In this document: positions 35,161-42,282 of the stretch, one piece after another
Numbering within the stretch: position 1 is the stretch's first letter
How the letters are laid out: every line of letters starts with the position of its first letter
NCBI GenBank assembly: GCA_964621905.1
Contig: CAZUNG010000009.1
Location: 1 to 64,000, forward strand
Reading direction: 5' to 3'
Length of the DNA stretch: 64,000 nt
Source: Ruminococcus_G sp964621905
GTDB lineage: Bacteria; Bacillota; Clostridia; Lachnospirales; Lachnospiraceae
Program-made: the position numbers and the translations under genes
The notes under the pieces: generated by a model
Seen by the model: the letters and a program-made list of their open reading frames with translations, nothing else
Databases searched by the model: none
Told to the model about the DNA's origin: nothing

Positions 35161-35195
35161 TAAAAATACTCTTTGCCTGACTAACAGGCAAAGAG
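35161..35195 (-). terminator. Terminator-like hairpin in the DEAD-box helicase leader
   Basis: CTCTTTGCCTG and CAGGCAAAGAG form a perfect 11-pair stem followed on the minus strand by TATTTTTA. It lies between the helicase promoter and its start codon, so it may attenuate the gene; it would also stop readthrough from the MGMT gene. Confidence 0.65.
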
Positions 35196-35218
35196 CACCT
35201 ATAAAGTTTCTGTTCTTT

Positions 35219-35247
35219 ATCATAACAGACTGAAACGATAAAGTCAA
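35219..35247 (-). promoter_or_regulatory. Promoter of the DEAD-box helicase
   Basis: On the minus strand TTGACT (35247-35242), 17 bases and TATGAT (35224-35219). It yields a leader of about 80 bases holding the hairpin above. Confidence 0.75.
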
Positions 35248-35251
35248 TTGA

Positions 35252-35581
35252 TTAAAATATGGTTTTTTTCCAGCAATAGTTATCCATCTGTACTTTCCCG
35301 TCCTCAAATTCAACTCCCTCCGCTTCCAGCAGTTCAATTTGACGGTTGCCTCCGCCGAATGCAAACGCCGATGACACTCTGCCCTCCCGGTCAACAACAC
35401 GATAGCAGGGAATATGCTCCGGATCGGGATTTGCGTGAAGCGCATATCCAACGACGCGCGCCCACCTCCTGTTGCCGGCAAGCATCGCTACCTGGCCGTA
35501 CGTCGCTACCTGACCGTATGGAATCTGTTTTACAATCTCATAGATTTTCTCAAATGTGCAGCCTCCCATAATTTCCTCCAT
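35252..35581 (-). CDS. MGMT-family DNA alkylation-repair-like protein
   Basis: A 109-residue protein with only the DNA-binding/active-site domain of O6-alkylguanine transferases: IPYGQVATYGQVA, RRWARVVGYAL and IPCYRVVDREGRVS. The acceptor Cys is present in PCYR, where many relatives have PCHR, so it is not a Trp-type alkyltransferase-like protein. It starts 2 bases after the MBL hydrolase stop. Confidence 0.85.
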   Translation of the reverse strand: MEEIMGGCTFEKIYEIVKQIPYGQVATYGQVAMLAGNRRWARVVGYALHANPDPEHIPCYRVVDREGRVSSAFAFGGGNRQIELLEAEGVEFEDGKVQMDNYCWKKTIF

Positions 35582-35583
35582 TT

Positions 35584-36423
35584 TTACAGTCTGATCTGTG
35601 TCCCTGTAGAAAAGTAAACGATTCGCTCTCCCAGCTCCTGCTTCAGGATCTCAAAAGCCGGCAGGCCTGTACAATGTCCCGTATAGATCATGAAATCACC
35701 GAGTTGCCTCAGCCGGTCCGCCAGAACCAAAATATCATCCCTGGTGCCTGCCATCGTCTCAGCGCCGTCAAGTCCCATCAGATGAAATCCTCCGATAACG
35801 GCTGCAATGCGCTGTTTGGGAAATGCACTCTGTACTTCCTCAATCACAATGTCAACACCGGCATGGCAACAGCTGTTCAATACGACCAGGCCTTTGCGCG
35901 TCTCAAAAACCAGGCTTTGTTCGTGCTTCAGATTGTCCACCTTTACCGTCCCGGCAACTTTATGATACATATGCCCCTTCTCCGCTCTTGCACTGATCCC
36001 CGGTGTATGATGTGCAAGCAGGTGAATTCCTTCCCCGCAGCTAAGATTGCCGTCCACGAAGACGAAGCGTTCGTGGTACTTTTCCAGAAGACCTTCCGGG
36101 ATCCCTATATATTTTTCTCCGGAATCCGTAATTTTATAATATTTTCCGCGCCCTGCGTCCGTCTGAAGATAAACACTGGCTTTTTTATTGACCTCAAAAA
36201 ATATTCCAAAGCCGCCGGAGTGGTCGTAATGGACATGAGACAAAAAGGCGGTGTCGACCTCTGCAATGTCAATCCCGAGCTTCTTCGCATTGTCCAGAAA
36301 TAATCCGGTGCTGCCGGTGTCCAGCAGATATTTTTTACCGAGATATTCCACATAAACAGACAGTCCATGTTCTCCCAAAAGATCACCTGACGATCGGTTT
36401 TCCGTAAGTGCTGTAACTCTCAT
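35584..36423 (-). CDS. MBL-fold metallo-hydrolase (COG1237 type)
   Basis: This 279-residue metallo-beta-lactamase-fold protein has the metal motif SHVHYDHSGG and the later ligands HHTPGIS, NSCCHAG and TGHCTG. The pattern matches COG1237, annotated as dihydropterin-ribofuranosylaminobenzene phosphate synthase-like, although its bacterial role is unknown. It is coupled to the MGMT gene downstream. GGGAGG precedes the start. Confidence 0.85.
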   Translation of the reverse strand: MRVTALTENRSSGDLLGEHGLSVYVEYLGKKYLLDTGSTGLFLDNAKKLGIDIAEVDTAFLSHVHYDHSGGFGIFFEVNKKASVYLQTDAGRGKYYKITDSGEKYIGIPEGLLEKYHERFVFVDGNLSCGEGIHLLAHHTPGISARAEKGHMYHKVAGTVKVDNLKHEQSLVFETRKGLVVLNSCCHAGVDIVIEEVQSAFPKQRIAAVIGGFHLMGLDGAETMAGTRDDILVLADRLRQLGDFMIYTGHCTGLPAFEILKQELGERIVYFSTGTQIRL

Positions 36424-36457
36424 ATAACTTTCCTCCCATATTCACTGTACTGGCCAT

Positions 36458-37339
36458 TTACGTTGTATGTGCCTTTTGAAACCGCCGGAAGCTGCGTCTG
36501 TTATAGAAAAACATCATAACGGCCATGCCGCAGATGGTCACATAGCCCAGCCAGCTGAACATATCCGGAAGCTGCCCGAAAATCACAAATCCCAGAATTG
36601 CTGAAAAAATAATCTGAGAATAATCATAGACCGAAATCTCTTTTGCCGGTGCATGGCAGTAAGCAGCCGTTATCGCAAACTGTCCTCCCGCTGCACTTAA
36701 TCCTGCAAGAAGCAGAATTCCGAGCTGCTGCCATGTCATTGCATGATAATCAAAAATTAAAAACGGCAGCGTGACAACACAGGAGAACCCGGAAAATACA
36801 CAGACAATCCTCGGACCTTCCTCGCCCCGCTCTCCCAGCAGGCGCACCATAGTATAAGCTGCTCCGGCCCCGATTCCTCCCGCCAGACCGATCAGTGAAG
36901 GAATCAGGTCCATGTTGAGCAGAGACGGCTTGATAATAAACAGACTGCCGATAAATGCCCCTGCCACAGCCAGCGCCTGAACCGGTCTCACTTTCTCTTT
37001 CAGAATGATGTAGCTGAAAATAATCGCAAAAAACGGTGACATCTTATTCAGCATGGATGCATCTGCCAGCACCAGATGGTCCACCGCATAAAAATTACAT
37101 AAAATGCCAAGTGTTCCAAAAACAGACCGCAGCAGCAGATACCTGAAATTTCCGGACTTGCACCTGAGCGGAATCCGTCGGCGCAGCATGATAACAGCGG
37201 CAAACAGAAATGCTACAAAGTTCCTGAAAAAACTCTTCTGTACAGAGGGAAGATCCCCGGAGAGACGCACAAAAACATTCATCAGCGCAAAGCAAAACGC
37301 TGATACGATAATATAGAAAATACCTTTATACTGTTTCAA
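36458..37339 (-). CDS. EamA/DMT-family transporter
   Basis: This 293-residue protein has ten hydrophobic segments in two EamA halves (residues about 5-135 and 150-285). The end of the first half reads ADASMLNKMSPFFAIIFSYIILKEKV, typical of drug/metabolite transporters. The substrate is unknown. Confidence 0.88.
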   Translation of the reverse strand: MKQYKGIFYIIVSAFCFALMNVFVRLSGDLPSVQKSFFRNFVAFLFAAVIMLRRRIPLRCKSGNFRYLLLRSVFGTLGILCNFYAVDHLVLADASMLNKMSPFFAIIFSYIILKEKVRPVQALAVAGAFIGSLFIIKPSLLNMDLIPSLIGLAGGIGAGAAYTMVRLLGERGEEGPRIVCVFSGFSCVVTLPFLIFDYHAMTWQQLGILLLAGLSAAGGQFAITAAYCHAPAKEISVYDYSQIIFSAILGFVIFGQLPDMFSWLGYVTICGMAVMMFFYNRRSFRRFQKAHTT

Positions 37340-37379
37340 TCACATTCACACTTTCTTTTTTCATTGCATATCTTTTTTT

Positions 37380-37408
37380 ATTATACCCAATCCTTTCATT
37401 ATTTTCAA
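37380..37408 (-). promoter_or_regulatory. Promoter of the EamA transporter
   Basis: On the minus strand TTGAAA (37408-37403), 17 bases and TATAAT (37385-37380). Confidence 0.78.
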
Positions 37409-37430
37409 TGAAATCAATCCCTTGTCTCAT

Positions 37431-37476
37431 GTCGATAAAAGACGACAAATCAGAAACTTTGTCGTCTTTTATCGAC
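37431..37476. repeat. Perfect 19-base inverted repeat upstream of the MntP-like gene
   Basis: GTCGATAAAAGACGACAAA and its exact complement are separated by 8 bases. It lies between two divergent genes, so it is not placed to terminate either. There is no clean T-tract. It could be an operator or a leader-RNA hairpin controlling the pump gene. Confidence 0.7.
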
Positions 37477-37553
37477 TTTACAAAATAATTGTAGATTACA
37501 TTTCTGTAACCCAGTGGTTAAAATGGAAAGAAAACTTGGGAGATGATCAGATC

Positions 37554-38132
37554 ATGAACCTCATGGAGATTATTATCGTCTCTGTCGGTTTATCATTAGA
37601 CGTATTTGTTGCCGTCGCTTATATCGGAGCAGGATTCTCCGTGATAAAAAAAGGAAACGCTGCCGGACTCGGAGTGCTCTTCAGCCTGATGCAGGTCCTG
37701 GCACTTATCCTGGGCAATCTGATCACCGTCATACCTGCTCTCTATACGCTGACCCTGGGCAATCTCGCCAGACGCTGGTATCTGATGTCGGTCATCATTT
37801 TTATCGGACTGGGAATCTATATGTTCTATAAGGCCCTGCACCACAGACCGATACTGGAAAGAAGAAGAGATGCCATCCCCTGGAAACAGGTTTTCATCCT
37901 TTCCATGATCACAAGCATCGATTCCCTGTTCGCAGGCGTTGGTTTCGGATTTCTCGATACAAAACTGCTGACACAGGCATTATCCCTGTTTACGATCACC
38001 GTACTTCAGGTGATGCTGGGAATAGCTGTCGGTTACTGGATCGGTGCAGAGCACGGCAAAAAAGCATACTGCATCGGAAGCGCACTGCTTCTGATCGCCG
38101 GCATTGATATCATCATTCACTACTTAATCTGA
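37554..38132 (+). CDS. mntP: MntP-like manganese efflux pump
   Basis: A 192-residue membrane protein with six hydrophobic segments and the duplicated MntP motif: GLSLDVFVAVAYIGAG in the first half and ITSIDSLFAGVGFGF in the second, each with the key Asp. MntP exports Mn2+. The start at 37554 is the first supported by a GGGAG site; the frame upstream runs through the inverted repeat. It is followed after 22 bases by a radical SAM gene. Confidence 0.82.
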   Translation: MNLMEIIIVSVGLSLDVFVAVAYIGAGFSVIKKGNAAGLGVLFSLMQVLALILGNLITVIPALYTLTLGNLARRWYLMSVIIFIGLGIYMFYKALHHRPILERRRDAIPWKQVFILSMITSIDSLFAGVGFGFLDTKLLTQALSLFTITVLQVMLGIAVGYWIGAEHGKKAYCIGSALLLIAGIDIIIHYLI

Positions 38133-38154
38133 AATACAAAAAGGAGGAGAAAAC

Positions 38155-39555
38155 ATGGGCACATCACTTACACACAAGGCTGCACGCGCAGCATACGGAA
38201 AAGCAATCGACATGGTCTTAAGACATATCAACAAAGACCGCCAGAAGGGACTGCTGCAGCTGGTGGACCTGACTGAGAAATATATGGGAGATAATTTCAG
38301 CAAATCTTCTTACGACGGCGCACGCAGGCTGATCAGCGATCCGGATTCCAAATGGATGAAATACGCAGACCGCCTGCTGGATGAGACCGACCCACACGTC
38401 ATTCGCCAGACGGCCCTGAATCTGGGATATGAGGCTGCCTTTCACGGAACAAAGACGATCCGGGAAATGCGTAAGATTTATCAGTGCAACATCCCATGGC
38501 TTCTTCTGATCGATCCCACGAGTGCCTGCAACCTCCACTGTACCGGCTGCTGGGCAGCAGAATACGGACATAAACTGAACCTGTCCTTCGACGATCTTGA
38601 CCGGATCGTCAGCCAGGGGAAAGAAATCGGCGTTTATTTTTATATGTTTACCGGCGGTGAGCCGCTTGTCAGAAAAGCAGATATTATAAAGCTGTGCGAC
38701 AAACATGATGACTGTGCGTTTCACGCGTTCACAAACGGCACACTGGTCGATGATGCGTTCTGTGCAGATATGAAACGTGTGGGCAACCTTTCTCTCTCCA
38801 TCAGTCTGGAGGGCTTTGAGACAGTCAATGACCTGCGCCGCGGGGCGGGTGTTTTTGAAAAGGTAATGTCCGCAATGGATACTCTGAAACGCAGCGGTCT
38901 GATTTTCGGAACTTCCATCTGCTATACAAGCCAGAACATCGAAACCGTAACATCCGACGAATTCTTGGATATGATCATAGAGAAAGGCTGCCGTTTCACC
39001 TGGTATTTCCATTATATGCCGGTAGGAAATGAAGCTGCAGTCGAGCTCCTCCCCACACAGAAGCAGCGCGAGTATATGTACCGCCGTGTCCGCGAAATAC
39101 GTTCTGCTGACGGCGGAAAACCGATTTATGCAATGGATTTCCAAAATGACGGTGAATTCGTGGGCGGCTGTATTGCCGGCGGACGGAATTACTGCCATAT
39201 CAATGCAAACGGGGACGTGGAACCATGTGTATTTATCCATTATTCCAGTGCCAATATCAAAGAGGTCAGTCTTCTTGACGCACTCAGGCAGCCGCTCTTC
39301 ATGGCATACCATGATAATCAGCCATTTAACCACAACCATTTACGGCCATGCCCAATGCTTGAAAACCCTGAAATCCTGCAGCGAATGGTAAATGAAACAG
39401 GCGCTGTCTCCACAGACCTGCAGTCCCCGGAATCGGTAGAACACCTCTGCGCAAAATGTGCGGATTACGCACATCACTGGGAAAAAACAGCAGATTGTCT
39501 CTGGGCAGAAAGCCGGGGCAACAAAATGAAACATAAACCGGCTGCAAACGGATAA
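38155..39555 (+). CDS. Radical SAM/SPASM-domain protein
   Basis: This 466-residue enzyme has a 110-residue N-terminal helical region and the radical SAM cluster motif C125-x3-C129-x2-C132 (CNLHCTGC), with MFTGGEPL. The Cys-rich C-terminal part (GGCIAGGRNYCHINANGDVEPC, CPMLEN, LCAKCADY) is a SPASM domain holding extra Fe-S clusters. Such proteins often modify peptides or mature enzymes. No peptide substrate gene was seen next to it. It shares an operon with the MntP-like pump, AAGGAGG precedes the start, and its reaction is unknown. Confidence 0.88.
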   Translation: MGTSLTHKAARAAYGKAIDMVLRHINKDRQKGLLQLVDLTEKYMGDNFSKSSYDGARRLISDPDSKWMKYADRLLDETDPHVIRQTALNLGYEAAFHGTKTIREMRKIYQCNIPWLLLIDPTSACNLHCTGCWAAEYGHKLNLSFDDLDRIVSQGKEIGVYFYMFTGGEPLVRKADIIKLCDKHDDCAFHAFTNGTLVDDAFCADMKRVGNLSLSISLEGFETVNDLRRGAGVFEKVMSAMDTLKRSGLIFGTSICYTSQNIETVTSDEFLDMIIEKGCRFTWYFHYMPVGNEAAVELLPTQKQREYMYRRVREIRSADGGKPIYAMDFQNDGEFVGGCIAGGRNYCHINANGDVEPCVFIHYSSANIKEVSLLDALRQPLFMAYHDNQPFNHNHLRPCPMLENPEILQRMVNETGAVSTDLQSPESVEHLCAKCADYAHHWEKTADCLWAESRGNKMKHKPAANG

Positions 39556-39564
39556 CCGCCTTTT

Positions 39565-39620
39565 AAGAAGGAATCCTATGAAACTCACACTCCTAGTTTC
39601 CTGGTTCCTTCTTTTTTTCT
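39565..39620 (+). terminator. Terminator after the radical SAM gene
   Basis: AAGAAGGAA and TTCCTTCTT pair, with an inner GAAACT/AGTTTC stem, followed by seven Ts. Confidence 0.85.
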
Positions 39621-39643
39621 GTCCGGATCAAAACCAACAAAAT

Positions 39644-39672
39644 TTGACAGACCAAACCACTTTTTATATAAT
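39644..39672 (+). promoter_or_regulatory. Consensus promoter of the TetR gene
   Basis: TTGACA (39644-39649), 17 bases and TATAAT (39667-39672), both perfect. Confidence 0.85.
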
Positions 39673-39705
39673 GTACTGAGATTTTATAAACTGGGGGGCA
39701 TTAGG

Positions 39706-40275
39706 ATGGAGCGCAAAAGTGAAATAACAAAGTCCCTTCTGGGAGTCAGCTTTAAAGAACTTGTCATCAAACATCCTTTTGAAAAAATAACAATCAAGAT
39801 GATTACCGACGGAGCTAACGTTATCCGCCCGACCTTTTACAACTATTTTCAGGATAAATACGCTGTCATTGAGTGGCTCCTGGACGAAGAGATTTTCAAA
39901 AACATGGAAACACTCATCAACGCTGAGATGGAAAGCGAGGCTTTGAAACTTCTGCTGAAAAAGATAGAAGCTGACAAGCTGTACTATCAAAAGCTCTTTC
40001 AGATCACCGGTCAGAATTCTTTTGAAGAAATGCTGACCGCCCGAATCTGCAGTGTCATTATGCACATGCTGAAACGCCACTCTCTGAAACTGAAAGATGC
40101 CGATACCAACTCCCTTGTCAGCCTCGATATTTTTATCAGATACCAGACCCTGAACATGGTCACCGTCATCAAATACTGGATCATGGATCACAATGCGTCC
40201 CTTTCAGCCGATGATGCCCTGGAAATCTACCGTTTTCTGGCAACGCATTCCCTGATGGACATCATAGACGGCTAA
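39706..40275 (+). CDS. TetR/AcrR-family transcriptional regulator
   Basis: This 189-residue protein has a TetR DNA-binding domain at residues about 8-55 (EKITIKMITDGANVIRPTFYNYFQDKYAVIEWLL) and a helical C-terminal domain of the type found in TetR proteins related to the dihydroxyacetone kinase regulator. It is a single gene, convergent with the AIM24 gene; its target is unknown. Confidence 0.86.
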   Translation: MERKSEITKSLLGVSFKELVIKHPFEKITIKMITDGANVIRPTFYNYFQDKYAVIEWLLDEEIFKNMETLINAEMESEALKLLLKKIEADKLYYQKLFQITGQNSFEEMLTARICSVIMHMLKRHSLKLKDADTNSLVSLDIFIRYQTLNMVTVIKYWIMDHNASLSADDALEIYRFLATHSLMDIIDG

Positions 40276-40281
40276 GACTGC

Positions 40282-40962
40282 TTAATTGCCTGTCGGCATA
40301 TACGGACGCAGTACGCCCGCAACATTGCTGATCGGCATCGTCTGAAGCCATACATGCCCCGGTCCCGTCACGACGGTATTGAACAGACCTTCTCCTCCGA
40401 ACAACATATTCTTCATGCCCGGAACCGACCGGATCTCCATCTGACAGCTTGCCGACATTGCCGCAAGATGCCCGGTATCAATCACAATCTGCTGCCCTTC
40501 TTTTAATTCATATTCCACTACATGTCCGTCAAACTCCGTAAATACCGTTCCATTTCCGCTAAGTTTCTGCAGAATAAACCCCTCACCGCCAAACAGTCCG
40601 GAACTTAATTTTTTCCGAAAATGTACAGACAGCTCCACGGTGCGTTCAGAGGCCAGAAATGCTGATTTCTGAACGATCATTTCCTGACCCGGTGCAATCT
40701 CGAAAGCTTTGATCGATCCCGGAAAACAGGATGCAAAAGCGATCATCCCCGGTCCTCCTTTCGCCGTATACCGGTTCTGAAAAAAAGTATCGCCCGAAAA
40801 CATCCTTCCGAACGCTTTCCCAATCCCTCCGTTTGTCGATGTCTCCATATCCATATTCGGAGACATCCAGGCCATTCCTCCGCCTTCTGTGATCATCGTC
40901 TCGCCTTCCTCAACCTGACAGATAACAACCGGAAGTGTATCCCCTTTTATTTCGTATCTCAT
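40282..40962 (-). CDS. AIM24/TIGR00266-family protein
   Basis: A 226-residue all-beta protein typical of TIGR00266: MRYEIKGDTLPVVICQVEEGE, AWMSPNMDMETSTNGGIGKAFGRMFSG, and later FEIAPGQEMIVQKSAFLA. The family is widespread, related to mitochondrial AIM24 and tubby-like folds, and has no settled biochemical function. It ends 6 bases from the convergent TetR gene. Confidence 0.88.
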   Translation of the reverse strand: MRYEIKGDTLPVVICQVEEGETMITEGGGMAWMSPNMDMETSTNGGIGKAFGRMFSGDTFFQNRYTAKGGPGMIAFASCFPGSIKAFEIAPGQEMIVQKSAFLASERTVELSVHFRKKLSSGLFGGEGFILQKLSGNGTVFTEFDGHVVEYELKEGQQIVIDTGHLAAMSASCQMEIRSVPGMKNMLFGGEGLFNTVVTGPGHVWLQTMPISNVAGVLRPYMPTGN

Positions 40963-41022
40963 ACGTCTGCCCCTTTCTTTTTAACTTTTTTTGAGTCCTC
41001 TTCAGTATAACAAATTCCGTCG

Positions 41023-41056
41023 AAAAAAAAAAGCCGGTCAGAAATATCTGACCGGC
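41023..41056 (-). terminator. Terminator after the small heat-shock gene
   Basis: On the minus strand GCCGGTCAGA and TCTGACCGGC pair around TATT, followed by ten Ts. Confidence 0.93.
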
Positions 41057-41067
41057 CACATCTATGA

Positions 41068-41526
41068 TTAACCCTCAATCGGGATATATTTTGGCTCTTC
41101 CACAGCCTTTTTATCTTTCTTCGGAATACCAAGATACAGAATTCCATCCTTGAAAGATGCTTTGATATCTTCCTGTGTTACCCCCTCCCCTACATAGAAC
41201 GTTCTGGAACACTGTCCCGTATAACGCTCTCTGCGAATATATTTTGTCTTTTCATCTTTTTGCTCCTGTTCGGAATTCTTAAATGCGGTTATCGTAAGAT
41301 AGCCATCTTTTAATTCTGCCTTTACATCATCTTTGCTGTAACCCGGCAGATCAATCGCTACCTCATATCCGTTGTCTGTGTCTTTTACATCTGTTTTCAT
41401 AAACGCCGGACTCCCTGCAGGTTTCTCCGCAGCAGCGGATGGTCTGGATACATAGCGCATTCCATACGGAAACCGGAACATCTCATCAAATAAACTTTCT
41501 CCAAAAATACTAGGCATCATCATCAT
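41068..41526 (-). CDS. Small heat-shock protein, Hsp20/alpha-crystallin family
   Basis: This 152-residue chaperone has the alpha-crystallin domain at residues about 45-140 (YEVAIDLPGYSKDDVKAELKDGYLTI, SFKDGILYLGIPK). It binds unfolding proteins without ATP. The start is one of four consecutive ATG codons after GGAGG. The promoter carries a CIRCE operator, so HrcA and heat stress should control it. Confidence 0.95.
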   Translation of the reverse strand: MMMMPSIFGESLFDEMFRFPYGMRYVSRPSAAAEKPAGSPAFMKTDVKDTDNGYEVAIDLPGYSKDDVKAELKDGYLTITAFKNSEQEQKDEKTKYIRRERYTGQCSRTFYVGEGVTQEDIKASFKDGILYLGIPKKDKKAVEEPKYIPIEG

Positions 41527-41578
41527 CTATTCCTCCATTTCATAAATGTGTTTGGTTTGTTTTATTTGTTCTACATGT

Positions 41579-41621
41579 AATATATCACTTATTGTTAGCA
41601 CTGTCAACAGGTGAGTGCTAA
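41579..41621 (-). promoter_or_regulatory. Heat-shock promoter with CIRCE (HrcA) operator
   Basis: On the minus strand TTGACA (41607-41602), 17 bases and TATATT (41584-41579). The -35 lies inside a CIRCE element at 41595-41621: TTAGCACTG-N9-GAGTGCTAA, one mismatch from the classical TTAGCACTC-N9-GAGTGCTAA. HrcA binding would block the promoter. Confidence 0.92.
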
Positions 41622-41654
41622 TTTGTTTGTGAAGAATTTGTGAACTCGTACTTT

Positions 41655-41948
41655 TTAATCTGAGTAACACCAAACGCAAAAAGTGCCAACCACCGGATAC
41701 CGATGGTTGGCAGCACATGACAAAACAACAATTTTCATTGCGCCTGCGGCCATATCTCCCACCGCCTGCACCATTACTCCCATGAAGAGAAAACTGGATA
41801 TCTTTCCCGGCACATCATTGATTCCGGAAAACATGGGAATCATCATCAAAGTCAGAAGTGCCGGCGTCGTTATCGCCCCCGCAGTAATCTGATTTTTTGC
41901 AATGTCAAGCACCGTGGATGGGGCCAACCCGCTCGTCGGTTCATCCAT
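41655..41948 (-). pseudogene. Remnant of an ABC transporter (ATPase Walker B joined to permease fragment)
   Basis: The 97-residue frame begins MDEPTSGLAPST, a Walker B/D-loop of an ABC ATPase, and goes straight into hydrophobic segments (AITTPALLTLMMIPMF, FLFMGVMVQAVGDMAAG) like a membrane subunit. The ATPase N-terminus, its H-loop and most of the permease are missing, and no ribosome site precedes it. It looks like a deletion-fused relic. Confidence 0.5.
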
Positions 41949-41989
41949 TCACTTGGGCATATCTCTCAAAACCATTAGTATTGCCGACC

Positions 41990-42268
41990 TTAACGGTATG
42001 CCCAAATGTGTTTCCTGTCTATTCCCCGTCTGTATTGTAGGCAAAAAGGAATGCACAGGCGATTCAATCCGTGCATTTCTTTCCTTACTCCCCGGCGCCT
42101 CGGGCTCCGATGAGCTATGTTATTATCCTGTTTCATCCAGACCTGCTGCTCCAGCGCCTTATCCGGCGTTTGCCGCACCATTGGGTTCTTGTAGAAAAAT
42201 CCCCTCGATAGCCCCGCCCTGGCGATCATCTTGTCGTACTTGCTCCTGCTCTGTCTCCCACTATCCAA
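41990..42268 (-). pseudogene. Remnant resembling a transposon accessory protein (TnpC/DUF6262-like)
   Basis: The 92-residue frame holds SKYDKMIARAGLSRGFFYKNPMVR, which resembles the helix-turn-helix of Tn554 TnpC/DUF6262 proteins (A..AGVS..TLY.NP..R). No start or further domain is seen. With the neighbouring ABC relic it marks an old insertion or deletion site. Confidence 0.4.
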
Positions 42269-42282
42269 CTGAATACCAAGTA

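Noticed and set aside
35128..35481. 117-residue minus-strand frame
   Set aside because: Out-of-frame shadow of the MGMT-like gene and the helicase leader.
37422..37553. N-terminal extension of the MntP-like protein
   Set aside because: The extension reads through a 19-base inverted repeat and lacks a ribosome site; the protein family starts at the proposed Met.
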